64,000 bases of DNA from Paenibacillus sp. PastM-3. Lineage in GTDB: Bacteria > Bacillota > Bacilli > Paenibacillales > Paenibacillaceae. Below, piece by piece: positions 48,662 to 57,504 of the stretch. The stretch's first letter is position 1, and each line of letters opens with the position of its first letter. The DNA is taken from the NCBI RefSeq assembly GCF_029893965.1, contig NZ_JARXXP010000001.1, forward strand, positions 186,001 through 250,000, written 5' to 3'. The notes beneath the pieces are model-generated. The model searched no databases. It had not been told where the DNA came from and worked only from the letters and a program-made list of their open reading frames with translations. A program made the translations under genes and the position numbers.

Positions 48662-49123
48662 ATGATTAGTCAACCTTACCGTCCCGTAACTTATATGATC
48701 GGCAGCAATCCTTCCGGCAATATGATGCCTATGGGAACAATGCAGCCTGCTGGAACCATGACTCCTGTGAGCGCCATGCCGCCTCAGGTTACAAGCGGCA
48801 GCCCGATGACTCCAAGCGGAACAGTAGTGCCTACAACCGCGCCGGTCTTTGAGCAATCCTACATCGAGAATATCTTTCGACTGAACCTTGGCAAGGTCGG
48901 TACATTCTACTACACATACGAAAACAATAAAGAATGGAATGCCAAAATATATAAAGGCGTGCTGGAAGCAGCAGGCCGCGATCATATCATCATCAGTGAT
49001 CCGGCTACCGGACAGCGCACTGTGCTGCTGATGATCTATTTCGACTATGCCACCTTTGATGAGCCGCTCGCTTACCAGTATCCGGGTGTTATCGGCAATC
49101 CGCTTACGCGTAACTGCCGCTAA
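48662..49123 (+). CDS. gerQ: Spore coat protein GerQ
   Basis: Coat protein needed to hold CwlJ at the spore surface. 153 aa; strong AGGAGG before the ATG. Residues 15-60 are rich in Met, Pro, Thr and Gly. The conserved C-terminal GerQ domain follows: FEQSYIENIFRLNLGKVGTFYYTYENNKEWNAKIYKGVLE, then FDYATFDEPLAYQYPG. Family members are cross-linked by transglutaminase. Adjacent to cwlJ with a 94-bp gap and no terminator between them. Confidence 0.95.
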   Translation: MISQPYRPVTYMIGSNPSGNMMPMGTMQPAGTMTPVSAMPPQVTSGSPMTPSGTVVPTTAPVFEQSYIENIFRLNLGKVGTFYYTYENNKEWNAKIYKGVLEAAGRDHIIISDPATGQRTVLLMIYFDYATFDEPLAYQYPGVIGNPLTRNCR

Positions 49124-49150
49124 ATTTCGAATCCCATTATCCATACGGAA

Positions 49151-49186
49151 GGCAGATCCCCGGCCGCGGGGACTGTCTTTCTTTAT
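49151..49186 (+). terminator. Terminator of cwlJ-gerQ
   Basis: GGCAG-TCCCCG - GCCG - CGGGGA-CTGTC, then CTTTCTTT. Confidence 0.75.
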
Positions 49187-49289
49187 GTTATCTAGCACCA
49201 TTGAAGACGGATTGGCAACGAAATCATATTTTTACACTAATAATACCTGTTTTTGTGCTGCGGATAATACTATAATACAGTATATCTTT

Positions 49290-49433
49290 AACATTCGTGA
49301 TTGAAGTCGGGAGATGAAGACATTGGGAAATTGATGATGAAAAGAACAGCTGAAATGACGCAGGCTGATACTCTGAATAAACGAAGGAGGTGGGCCTATC
49401 CGCCGACAAGGACTCGGTGGGTAGGATGATAAT
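49290..49433 (+). promoter_or_regulatory. Structured leader of the CorC-type gene
   Basis: A -10 element TATAAT (49271-49276) is followed by about 150 nt without a long reading frame. CAGC/GCTG pair around 49347-49366. CCTATCCGCCGA (49395-49406) pairs with TCGGTGGGTAGG (49414-49425) over 12 bp with two G-U pairs. This buries GTAGGAT, the ribosome site of the TTG start at 49434. A second, unpaired AAGGAGGTGG (49384-49392) has no start codon at a suitable distance. A metal-sensing leader is possible, but it matches no riboswitch I can name. Confidence 0.45.
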
Positions 49434-50750
49434 TTGAGTGACCCTTTACCCGGTATATTACATGTAGGTCTCATTATTTTGCTTGTGCTGTTTAACGGCT
49501 TTTTTGTTTCGGTTGAGTATGCAATGGTCAAGGTACGCAGCGGCCGCATTGAATCGCTGATTGAAGAAGGCAGCAAAAGAGCGCTCGCAGCTAAAAACAT
49601 CGTGCACAATCTGGACGCTTATCTGTCTGCCTGCCAGCTTGGCATCACACTTGCCTCGCTTGCCCTGGGCTGGCTTGGAGAGCCGGCTGTTGCTACGATT
49701 GTTGGGCCGCTTGTAACAAGCTTAGGCTTTGGCGATGCAGCCGTTTATGTCATTTCACTTATTATTGCTCTTATGTTTATTACGGTTCTGCATATTGTCC
49801 TCGGTGAGCTTGCCCCGAAGACGATTGCGGTGAACAAGGCGGAAGCGGTACTTCTGCTAACCTCAGGGGCCATGAATGTCTTTTACCGGATCATGTATCC
49901 GTTTATCTGGATCGTGAACGGATTGGCCCGGGGACTGCTGCGTATCTTCCGCCTGTCACCCGCTTCGGAGCTGGCCACGGCGCACACCGAGGAAGAGATC
50001 CGCATCATCATGCAGGAGAGCAATAAGAGCGGGCTCATCGATAATACCGAAATGACTCTTGTAGACAATATTTTTGAATTTGCCGATACAATGGCACGGG
50101 AAATTATGATCCCCCGGACCGAAATGATCTGCCTGAACAGCCATCTCCCGGTTGAGGAGAACCTGGAAATAGCCTTTGACGGCATGAGAACACGGTATCC
50201 GGTCTGTGACGGCGATAAGGATCATATCCTTGGATTCATTCATATCAAAGATCTGATCCGGGAGAATACGCCCAAATACTCCGATTTGATCCGTCCTATC
50301 CTGACGGTTCCGGAGTCCATTCAGATTAGCGCCCTTCTGAAGGTTATGCAGCGGGCAAAGACGCAGATCGCGATTCTGATTGATGAGTATGGCGGAACCT
50401 CCGGTATGGTGACCCTTGAAGACATCATGGAAGAGATTGTCGGGGAAATACAGGATGAATTTGACGAAGAACGTCCCGGCATCGAGAAGCTGGGGGAGGA
50501 CGAATACTCCATCGATGGTCTCATGCTGATTGAAGAAATCAATGATTTGCTGGGACTTCACATGGAGACTGATGATTATGATACGGTCGGAGGCTGGATG
50601 TATTCCAAGCTGGAGGTCAATCCTCCGCAAAAAGGCCAGAGCGTCGAGTTTGGCAGCCATCTGTTTGTCGTGGAAGAAACGGAGAACAAACGCATTTCCC
50701 GGATCAAGCTGCTGAAGCTGCAGATTCTGTCCGAGGAAGCAGGAGCTTGA
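49434..50750 (+). CDS. CorC/HlyC family transporter (CNNM + CBS pair)
   Basis: 438-aa membrane protein linked to magnesium or cobalt efflux. TTG start at 49434. CNNM domain with about four membrane segments (residues 1-185: NGFFVSVEYAMVKVRSGRIE, ACQLGITLASLALGWLGEP, GELAPKTIAVNKAE). Then a CBS pair (MAREIMIPRTEMICL, YPVCDGDKDHILGFIHIKDLI, LIDEYGGTSGMVTLEDIMEEIVGEIQDEFD) and a C-terminal CorC_HlyC domain. Translation seems gated by the hairpin just upstream. Confidence 0.93.
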   Translation: MSDPLPGILHVGLIILLVLFNGFFVSVEYAMVKVRSGRIESLIEEGSKRALAAKNIVHNLDAYLSACQLGITLASLALGWLGEPAVATIVGPLVTSLGFGDAAVYVISLIIALMFITVLHIVLGELAPKTIAVNKAEAVLLLTSGAMNVFYRIMYPFIWIVNGLARGLLRIFRLSPASELATAHTEEEIRIIMQESNKSGLIDNTEMTLVDNIFEFADTMAREIMIPRTEMICLNSHLPVEENLEIAFDGMRTRYPVCDGDKDHILGFIHIKDLIRENTPKYSDLIRPILTVPESIQISALLKVMQRAKTQIAILIDEYGGTSGMVTLEDIMEEIVGEIQDEFDEERPGIEKLGEDEYSIDGLMLIEEINDLLGLHMETDDYDTVGGWMYSKLEVNPPQKGQSVEFGSHLFVVEETENKRISRIKLLKLQILSEEAGA

Positions 50751-50763
50751 TTCAAGTCTTATG

Positions 50764-50800
50764 AGGCATAGTGCATAGTTTGTGCGCTATGCCTTTTTTT
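50764..50800 (+). terminator. Terminator of the CorC-type gene
   Basis: AGGCATAG / CTATGCCT stem followed by T7. Confidence 0.85.
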
Positions 50801-50920
50801 GTCTGTAAAACTCCTTTTGATGTAAGAATATACCTTTTTTTGCCGATTCGTGCTGTTTCTTAGAGGGTATAAATAGTGTAAATACATTAGTTATACTCAG
50901 TAAAGAAAGGAGAGGGGCGC

Positions 50921-52837
50921 ATGCTGCAACACCCGGATCATTACAATGACCTGCTGGTGCTCTTTTCTGTTGTTATAGCGCTGCTTTCCTGCTTCTCCTC
51001 TCTGGATCTGGCAGAACGTCTGATCAGGGAAAGCAGAGGCCATAAATTCATCTTTATGCTGTCTTGTATTTTAGGCACAGGCATGTGGAGCATGCACTTT
51101 ATCGGGATGAGGGCAATGCGGATGGAAATGACCGTGGCTTACGACTTGCCGCTCCTGCTGTTGTCGCTGTTTGTACCGATTGCAGCTTCTTATGCGATGT
51201 TTCTGCTGTTAAGCAGCCCTTTTACACGCAGCCGCTTTTTTTTGGCGTTCGGCGGGGTTCTGTTCAGCAGCGGGCTTGTGATCATGCACTATTGCGGCAT
51301 TCTGTCGATGAAATTTAACGGAAACTATGAGCAGACCCTGCTCTCCATCCTCAGCCCCTTTTCCCTCGCCCTCATTGTTCCGGTGGTGGCATATTTCTAC
51401 AACCCAGGCTGGATCGCAGGTCCTTATAATATGTTCACTCTCAAAAAAGTACTGCTTGTGCTTGCGCTAACCGCGTGTCTGAGCGGATCACACTATGCCG
51501 CAATGGCCGGTGCATCGTTCTCGAATACAAGCGCTTATAATTATACAGGAACTGTCCTGCTGCTGTCGGATTCTCTTCTGGGCGTATTGTTGGGAGGCTC
51601 GTTTTTATTGATTGTGACGCTGGTTCTGATTCTTATGTACAGGGACCGGCAGCGTGTTCTGTTCTCTGCAAGCTTTAATGAGCAGCGCTATACAGCTTTA
51701 TTCGAATCCAGTCCCGACATGGTGCTGTGTATAGATCCGGCCCGCAAAATGGTTATAAGCTCCAACCCTTCACTTCAGCATATGACCGGCTACCAAAAGG
51801 AAGAGTTAAGCGATTATAAGAGCATTCTCTGCACTCCTAAGGATAAAGCTACACTTAAGGAAGCGGTGAAAAGAGCGGTGGACGGGTATTCTTCCAAGCT
51901 TGAGCTTGAAATCCGGCTAAAGGACGGCGGCACCATGATCTGCAGCACAACCGTTTTCCCGCTTGTTCATGACACCCAGAAGCTGGTTTATCTGGTTGCT
52001 GAGGACATTACAGCCTTTATTCAATTCCAGCAGCAGCTGATTGTCGCCAAGGAAGCGGCAGAAAGCGCTGACCGGATAAAAAGCGAGTTCCTGACGACCA
52101 TGAGCCATGAGATCCGTACGCCGCTGAACGGCATTATCGGCATCAATCAGCTTTTAGCAGAGGATATAGACAATCAGGAGCTGCAGGAGCTGCTGCGGCT
52201 GCAGTACAACAGCAGTCAGGCGCTGCTCAGTGTAATCAATGATGTGCTCGACTTTTCGCGGCTCGTCTCGGACGGGCTGAAGCTGCAAAACGAATTTTTT
52301 CCGCTGCAGACGCTGCTCGGGGAATGCTCCAATCTGTTCGAGGCAACTGCCAAGGAGAAGGGGCTGGAGCTGAAGCTCGGGATTGCAGCAAATGTTCCTG
52401 AAATGGTAAGCGGCGACAGTGTGAGAATCCGCCAGATTCTGGTTAATCTGATCGGGAATGCAGTTAAATTCACTTCTGGCGGTGAGGTATCGGTAGAAGT
52501 GGCATACAGCGATAATCAAGCCGGTGAGGGTGAATATACATTTAAAATTAAAGATACCGGTATCGGCATTTCGCCCGATAAGCTGCCGCTGTTATTTCAG
52601 CCTTTTACACAGCTTGATGCGGCGCATAACCGGCATTATCCCGGCACAGGCCTTGGGCTTGCGATCTGCAGGAAACTGGTTGAGCTGATGAATGGCCGGA
52701 TTAAGATCGAATCCGAACCCGGGAGAGGGACTGAGGTCATATTCTGCCTTACGCTCCAGTCCGGCGACAAGAATTACAGCAGTGAAAGAGAGAGCAGCGA
52801 AGCGGCAACTCAGCCGCTAAAAACAGAGGCTATGTAA
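50921..52837 (+). CDS. MHYT-PAS sensor histidine kinase
   Basis: 638-aa membrane sensor kinase. Residues 1-245 are seven membrane segments of the MHYT type with its three motifs (GTGMWSMHFIGM, GLVIMHYCGI, GSHYAAMAG), thought to bind copper and sense a gas or redox state. A PAS domain follows (about 262-375), then HisKA with phospho-acceptor His396 in MSHEIRTPLNGI, and HATPase_c with NLIGNAVKF, DTGIGI and GTGLGLAI. There is no receiver domain and no response-regulator gene nearby, so it is an orphan. AAAGGAGAG precedes the ATG. Confidence 0.93.
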   Translation: MLQHPDHYNDLLVLFSVVIALLSCFSSLDLAERLIRESRGHKFIFMLSCILGTGMWSMHFIGMRAMRMEMTVAYDLPLLLLSLFVPIAASYAMFLLLSSPFTRSRFFLAFGGVLFSSGLVIMHYCGILSMKFNGNYEQTLLSILSPFSLALIVPVVAYFYNPGWIAGPYNMFTLKKVLLVLALTACLSGSHYAAMAGASFSNTSAYNYTGTVLLLSDSLLGVLLGGSFLLIVTLVLILMYRDRQRVLFSASFNEQRYTALFESSPDMVLCIDPARKMVISSNPSLQHMTGYQKEELSDYKSILCTPKDKATLKEAVKRAVDGYSSKLELEIRLKDGGTMICSTTVFPLVHDTQKLVYLVAEDITAFIQFQQQLIVAKEAAESADRIKSEFLTTMSHEIRTPLNGIIGINQLLAEDIDNQELQELLRLQYNSSQALLSVINDVLDFSRLVSDGLKLQNEFFPLQTLLGECSNLFEATAKEKGLELKLGIAANVPEMVSGDSVRIRQILVNLIGNAVKFTSGGEVSVEVAYSDNQAGEGEYTFKIKDTGIGISPDKLPLLFQPFTQLDAAHNRHYPGTGLGLAICRKLVELMNGRIKIESEPGRGTEVIFCLTLQSGDKNYSSERESSEAATQPLKTEAM

Positions 52838-52929
52838 GCATAAGTTTGCCAAAGAGAGAAGTTTAATTATATAATTTTAAATTATATGATTTAAATTTAT
52901 TGTCCCGCAGGACAGAAAGGAACTCTCAC

Positions 52930-53682
52930 TTGGGCAAAAACAAACGTAAAAGCGCTGCTCTTCCCCAAAAGAGTAAAAATGAGAAGCTTGTAGCGCAAAT
53001 GGAACAGCAGAAGAAGAAAACATTAATAGTGATTGTTGCGACGATTGCCCTGGTTGTCATTATTTTTGTGGGACTATTTATACTAGCCGCAAGAGACTCA
53101 TCGACAGGAACTTCAGCCGCACCGGTTGAATTCAACTACAGTGAAATGACTAGACTTGGCAGTGAGGATGCACCTGTCAAAATCGTTGAATTCGGTGACT
53201 ACAAATGTCCCGCTTGTGCACAGTTCGCAGGTGTCATTAAGCCGCAGATTGTACAGGAATATGTAAATCAGGATAAGGCCGCTTTATATTTTGCAAATCT
53301 GGCCTTTATCGGGGATGACTCCAAAACTGCTGCTCTTGCTGCCTTGTCTGTCTACCATCAGAACAGCGATGCATTCTGGACATACTACGATGCTATCTAT
53401 GCCAATCAAGGCGATGAGAACAAGGAATGGGCAACAGCGGACTTCCTGGTTGAGCTGGCGCAGAAAGAGGAGCTGCCGATCGATTACGATCTGCTCCGCA
53501 AAGACATTGAAGACAAGACCTATAGCAGCCAGCTGGAAAGTGAGATTCAGCTAGCCTCGGCTTCCGGTGTTTCTTCGACTCCAAGCCTTTTTGTAAATGG
53601 GGTAATGGTTGATGAGCCATTCAACATGGAAGCTATTGACGCCCAGATTCAGGCCGCTTCCGAAGCGGTGGATGCCGAGTGA
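52930..53682 (+). CDS. bdbD: Thiol-disulfide oxidoreductase BdbD
   Basis: Membrane-anchored DsbA-like oxidase that makes disulfides in exported proteins. 250 aa with TTG start at 52930 (AAAGGA upstream). A basic N-terminus leads to one membrane segment (about residues 37-58), then a thioredoxin fold with inserted helices: VKIVEFGDYKCPACAQF (active site CPAC) and the cis-Pro region SSTPSLFVNG. It overlaps bdbC, its partner, by one base. Confidence 0.92.
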   Translation: MGKNKRKSAALPQKSKNEKLVAQMEQQKKKTLIVIVATIALVVIIFVGLFILAARDSSTGTSAAPVEFNYSEMTRLGSEDAPVKIVEFGDYKCPACAQFAGVIKPQIVQEYVNQDKAALYFANLAFIGDDSKTAALAALSVYHQNSDAFWTYYDAIYANQGDENKEWATADFLVELAQKEELPIDYDLLRKDIEDKTYSSQLESEIQLASASGVSSTPSLFVNGVMVDEPFNMEAIDAQIQAASEAVDAE

Positions 53683-54113
53683 TGAAGTTCACTGCCTTCT
53701 GCCGCCGCCATTGTCTGTATCTGGCCTGGTTTGTGTCGATCATAGCTGTAGCCGGCAGCCTGTACCTGAGCGAAGTACTGAAATATGAGCCCTGCAAGCT
53801 GTGCTGGTTCCAGCGTATCTTCATGTATCCGCAGCTGTTTCTGCTGGGAATTGCCACGTACCGGGGGGATAAAAAGATTATTCCTTACGTTCTGCCGTTA
53901 AGCATTATCGGCGGAAGCATCTCCATTTACCACTATGCTGAGCAGAAGATTCCTGCGCTGAGCAAGGTGCTTCCATGTACAGTAGGCGTTCCCTGCAATC
54001 AGGATTATATTAATCTGTTAGGCTTCATTACGATACCTTTGATGGCCCTGACCGCCTTTACGCTGATTACAGTTTTACTGTGGACAGGACGCAAAGAGAC
54101 AGACGGGGAATAG
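53682..54113 (+). CDS. bdbC: Disulfide bond formation protein BdbC (DsbB family)
   Basis: Quinone-linked membrane oxidase that re-oxidises BdbD. 143 aa from the ATG at 53682 (TGATG overlap with bdbD); a GTG 3 bp earlier is possible. Four membrane segments. Redox pairs in EPCKLCWFQRIFMYPQ and LPCTVGVPCNQDYIN, both present. With bdbD it forms a complete disulfide-generating pair. Confidence 0.94.
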   Translation: MKFTAFCRRHCLYLAWFVSIIAVAGSLYLSEVLKYEPCKLCWFQRIFMYPQLFLLGIATYRGDKKIIPYVLPLSIIGGSISIYHYAEQKIPALSKVLPCTVGVPCNQDYINLLGFITIPLMALTAFTLITVLLWTGRKETDGE

Positions 54114-54168
54114 GCAGCAGGCAGGCGAAATTCCAAGCAAAAAATTCCTGATTTTTTTGTCACAATTA

Positions 54169-54269
54169 ACATCCAAAACACGCTAAAACCACGGTACAGA
54201 GGGATAATGTAAGAGAATGAAAGATCGACTTATCCCTTATCATGGAATTGCGTGTTTTGGATGTTTTTT
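54169..54269 (+). terminator. Very long composite hairpin after bdbDC
   Basis: ACATCCAAAACACGC (54169-54183) pairs perfectly with GCGTGTTTTGGATGT (54250-54264), followed by T6. The 66-nt interior contains a second stem, AGGGATAA / TTATCCCT (54209-54216 with 54230-54237). Terminators rarely carry so large an interior, so it may also be a small mobile or regulatory element. Confidence 0.6.
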
Positions 54270-54294
54270 CATTCCTTTTCATTTGTTTCACAGC

Positions 54295-54323
54295 TTTACT
54301 GGGAGTGCTTTGTAGACTATCAT
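54295..54323 (+). promoter_or_regulatory. Promoter of the riboswitch-kimA transcript
   Basis: TTTACT - 17 bp - TATCAT, ending about 12 bp before the riboswitch. Confidence 0.5.
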
Positions 54324-54335
54324 TAAGCCTTGTGA

Positions 54336-54497
54336 GAAGTTGAATACGCGCTGAATTTTCCGCAGGGAAATCGGGGGAACCAAACTCGGCCGCAAGGCCG
54401 ACGGGGTGAATCGGAAACAGGCTATAAAGGCTGTAACCGTAGGGCTTTCCACAGTCCGAATCCGCCAGCTAACCTCGTAAGCAAAGGTGGGATAATG
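54336..54497 (+). ncRNA. c-di-AMP riboswitch (ydaO/yuaA leader)
   Basis: Conserved blocks of the ydaO class appear in order: CGCTGAATTTTCCGCAGG, CGGGGGAACC, ACGGGGTGAATC, GTAGGGCTTTCC, then GTCCGAATCCGCCAGCTAACCTCGTAAGC in two parts. The downstream gene encodes a KimA (YdaO) potassium transporter, the original target of this riboswitch. Binding of c-di-AMP should lower kimA expression. Confidence 0.9.
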
Positions 54498-54633
54498 ACC
54501 ATGCTCATGGCATGCGGATCATTTCCGTATGCTTATTTTTGTGCCTGCATTTATGAAAACCCACCTATGAAAACGATGAAAACAGCGCACGGTATAACCG
54601 GTTCAACTAACAAAGAGAGGAACTGTTACAACA

Positions 54634-56451
54634 ATGGTAAGCAAGGTAAAACGACTATTGATCGGACGTCCGATGAAGTCGAACGAACTCGATCATGAAA
54701 AGTTATCCAAGGTGAAAGCACTGGCTGTCCTGTCTTCTGATGCGCTATCATCTGTAGCCTACGGAACGGAACAAATTCTCCTGGTACTTGTGGCTGCAGG
54801 CTTCACTGCCATCTGGTACTCCCTGCCAATCGCGCTTGCCGTATTGGGCCTGCTGGCCATACTCATTTTGTCCTACCGGCAGACGATCTTTGCCTATCCG
54901 CAAGGCGGCGGGGCTTACATCGTGGCCAAAAGCAATCTGGGTGTTCCCACCGGCCTGTTAGCCGGCGGCTCTTTATTGGTTGACTACATTCTTACCGTTG
55001 CGGTTAGCGCCTCGGCGGGGACTGACGCGATTACATCGGCTTTTCCAAGTCTGCATGACCACACTGTTCTTATTGCGGTTTCCGTTATTATACTGCTTAC
55101 AATCGTCAATCTGCGCGGAGTTACTGAATCCGCCTCGTTTATTGCAATCCCGGTATATCTGTTTGTCGGCTCGATCTTTTTTCTGATTGCTGCAGGTGTG
55201 ATCAAATACCTGACCGGCGGCGCCCATGCCAGTGTACCTGAAATAGGCTCAGCGGTATCCAATGTCAGCCTGTTTCTGCTGCTCAAAGCGTTCAGCTCCG
55301 GCTGTTCGGCCTTGACCGGGGTAGAGGCGGTATCCAATGCCATTCCGAACTTCAAGGCTCCTGCGGAAAAAAATGCCGCCAAAACGCTGATGATGATGGG
55401 ACTGATCCTTGGCATAATGTTTACAGGCATTACCCTGCTGGCTTACTGGTACGGTGTTACCCCGGATGAAAAAGCTACAGTAGTGTCCCAAATTGCCGAG
55501 TCGACCTTAGGCCGCGGCGGTTTGTACTTCTTCATTCAAGGGATTACGGCAGTCATCCTGTTCCTGGCGGCAAATACCGCCTACTCGGCGTTCCCGCTGC
55601 TCGCTTTTATGTTCGCCAAAGACAAATATTTGCCCCATGCCTTCATGGTCCGCGGAGACCGGCTGGGCTTTTCTAACGGTATTATTTTCCTCGGGGTCCT
55701 GTCGGCAGTACTGGTAGCTGCATTTCACGGGAATACAGAAGGACTGATCCCGCTGTATGCTGTCGGTGTGTTCATTCCGTTCACCTTATCCCAGCTTGGA
55801 ATGATGGTACACTGGTATAAAACCAGACCAAAGGGCTGGCAGAACAAGTTTGCAGTGAATACGGTCGGTATGCTGACCACGCTCACCATTACGCTGATCT
55901 TTATTATTACAAAGTTCTCCAGCGTATGGATGGCCTTCATCTTCCTGCCGGTTGTAATGCTGGTATTCCACCGGATTCACCGTCACTATCTTAATACTGC
56001 AGACCAGCTGCGGATTTGTCCGTCAACCGACAAGCCTTGCATTAAGGGCAGTACGGTAGTAGTCCCTGTAGCCGGTGTAACCCGTGCTGTATTGCATTCC
56101 ATCAGCTATGCCAAATCCCTTACGGACAATGTCGTAGCTGTATATGTAGGCTTTGATGAAGAAGAGATTCACAAAATGGAACAGAAGTGGGAGGAATGGA
56201 ATCCTGGCGTGCGCCTGATCGTCCTCCGTTCCCGCTACCGGAGCATCATCCGCCCGCTGGTCAAGTTTATTGATACAGTGGAGTGGAAGACCGCTTCAAC
56301 GGACCATATCACGGTACTGATTCCGCAATTTATTACGAAGCACTGGTGGCAGGCCATCCTGCATAATCAGACCAGCCTGTTCATCCGTTCTTATCTGATG
56401 AACCAGAAGGATATCGTAGTAGCAACAGTTCCTTATCATTTGCATAAATAG
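54634..56451 (+). CDS. kimA: Potassium importer KimA (YdaO family)
   Basis: High-affinity K+/H+ symporter, 605 aa. About 12 membrane segments of the APC fold: ALSSDALSSVAYGTEQILLVL, YPQGGGAYIVAKSNLG, SGCSALTGVEAVSNAIPNFKAPAEKNA. A cytoplasmic C-terminal domain (from about residue 455) with VVVPVAGVTRAVLHSISYAKSL binds c-di-AMP in homologues. GAGAGG lies 13 nt before the ATG. Regulation by the c-di-AMP riboswitch upstream is expected. Followed by its own terminator. Confidence 0.94.
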   Translation: MVSKVKRLLIGRPMKSNELDHEKLSKVKALAVLSSDALSSVAYGTEQILLVLVAAGFTAIWYSLPIALAVLGLLAILILSYRQTIFAYPQGGGAYIVAKSNLGVPTGLLAGGSLLVDYILTVAVSASAGTDAITSAFPSLHDHTVLIAVSVIILLTIVNLRGVTESASFIAIPVYLFVGSIFFLIAAGVIKYLTGGAHASVPEIGSAVSNVSLFLLLKAFSSGCSALTGVEAVSNAIPNFKAPAEKNAAKTLMMMGLILGIMFTGITLLAYWYGVTPDEKATVVSQIAESTLGRGGLYFFIQGITAVILFLAANTAYSAFPLLAFMFAKDKYLPHAFMVRGDRLGFSNGIIFLGVLSAVLVAAFHGNTEGLIPLYAVGVFIPFTLSQLGMMVHWYKTRPKGWQNKFAVNTVGMLTTLTITLIFIITKFSSVWMAFIFLPVVMLVFHRIHRHYLNTADQLRICPSTDKPCIKGSTVVVPVAGVTRAVLHSISYAKSLTDNVVAVYVGFDEEEIHKMEQKWEEWNPGVRLIVLRSRYRSIIRPLVKFIDTVEWKTASTDHITVLIPQFITKHWWQAILHNQTSLFIRSYLMNQKDIVVATVPYHLHK

Positions 56452-56470
56452 TCAGGCAACTTGAAGAAGC

Positions 56471-56504
56471 GGCTGCTTCCGTTAAAAACGGGGGCAGCCT
56501 TTTT
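56471..56504 (+). terminator. Terminator of kimA
   Basis: GGCTGCTTCCGTT - AAA - AACGGGGGCAGCC, 13-bp stem with G-U pairs, then T5. Confidence 0.85.
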
Positions 56505-56537
56505 GTGTGAATGCTTGTACAACTTTCATATATTTGC

Positions 56538-56563
56538 GATAATGATAATTGAGAACTAATATC
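56538..56563. promoter_or_regulatory. Fur box of the siderophore ATPase gene
   Basis: GATAATGATAATTGAGAAC matches 14 of 19 positions of the Fur consensus; an overlapping TGAGAAC-T-AATATCA matches the 7-1-7 form at 11 of 14. About 100 bp before the start codon. Confidence 0.6.
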
Positions 56564-56661
56564 AGTTGAGTGATAAACAATATCAGTCACACAAATGCCG
56601 GACCAATGTGCTTAACCCCGCTGAAGTCATACATACATTAGAATATTAAGGAGTGGAGATT

Positions 56662-57468
56662 ATGTCAGAACGTTTAAACACGGAACAGCTAAGTATCGGG
56701 TATGCGGAAGCAACGATTGTCAAAGGTCTGAACCTGTCACTGCCGACAGGAAAAATTACAGCGCTCGTTGGAGCTAACGGCTCCGGCAAGTCTACGATTC
56801 TAAAAACAATGGCCCGGATTATGAAGCCGAAGAGCGGAAGTGTGATGCTGGACGGCAAATCAATCCATACCTTGTCCACCAAAGAAGTAGCCCGTCAGCT
56901 GGCGATCCTGCCGCAGAATCCAACGGCTCCGGACGGACTGACAGTGTCTGAGCTTGTTGGTTACGGCCGGTATCCGCATCAGAAGGGCTTCGGCACGATG
57001 ACGCCTGAAGACCGTGAGATTATCGCTAAGGCGATTACGGTAACCGGTATGGAGGAATTTCATGACCGCCCGATTGACCGTCTCTCCGGCGGCCAGCGCC
57101 AGCGCGCCTGGATTGCGATGGCCCTGGCCCAGCAGACAGATATCCTGTTCCTGGACGAGCCGACTACGTTCCTCGATATGGCCCATCAGCTGGAAGTGCT
57201 GCAGCTGCTGCAGAAGCTGAACCAGGAGGAAGGCCGTACGATCATTATGGTCGTGCATGACTTGAATCATGCTTCCCGTTATGCGCAGCATATGGTGGCA
57301 ATCAAAGCCGGCACAGTTGTCAGTGAAGGGACTCCTTCCGAGGTTATGACACCTGATGTACTCCGCAAGGTCTTCGGCATTGAATGCGATATCGTTGCCG
57401 ATCCGCGTACGGGTGTCCCGCTGTGCCTGCCGTATGAGCTGGCAGCATATAAGGCCGCCGGATTGTAA
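56662..57468 (+). CDS. Iron-siderophore ABC transporter ATPase (FecE/YusV-like)
   Basis: ATP-binding protein of ferric-siderophore import, 268 aa from the ATG at 56662 (AAGGAG 8 nt upstream). Walker A VGANGSGKST, LPQNPTAPDGLTVSELVGYGRYPHQ (iron-siderophore subfamily pattern), signature LSGGQRQRAWIAMALAQ, Walker B ILFLDEPTTFLD and VVHDLNHASRYAQHM. No permease or binding protein gene is nearby. In B. subtilis the similar YusV serves several siderophore systems, which fits a lone Fur-controlled ATPase. Confidence 0.92.
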   Translation: MSERLNTEQLSIGYAEATIVKGLNLSLPTGKITALVGANGSGKSTILKTMARIMKPKSGSVMLDGKSIHTLSTKEVARQLAILPQNPTAPDGLTVSELVGYGRYPHQKGFGTMTPEDREIIAKAITVTGMEEFHDRPIDRLSGGQRQRAWIAMALAQQTDILFLDEPTTFLDMAHQLEVLQLLQKLNQEEGRTIIMVVHDLNHASRYAQHMVAIKAGTVVSEGTPSEVMTPDVLRKVFGIECDIVADPRTGVPLCLPYELAAYKAAGL

Positions 57469-57504
57469 TCAGCCCAGGGATGAATATAAAGAGGAGGAAA
57501 TGTA

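Noticed and set aside
49390..49437. 15-codon leader peptide starting at GTG 49390 and ending on the CorC-type start
   Set aside because: The GTG lies inside the AAGGAGGTGG sequence that would have to serve as its own ribosome site, so initiation there is unlikely.
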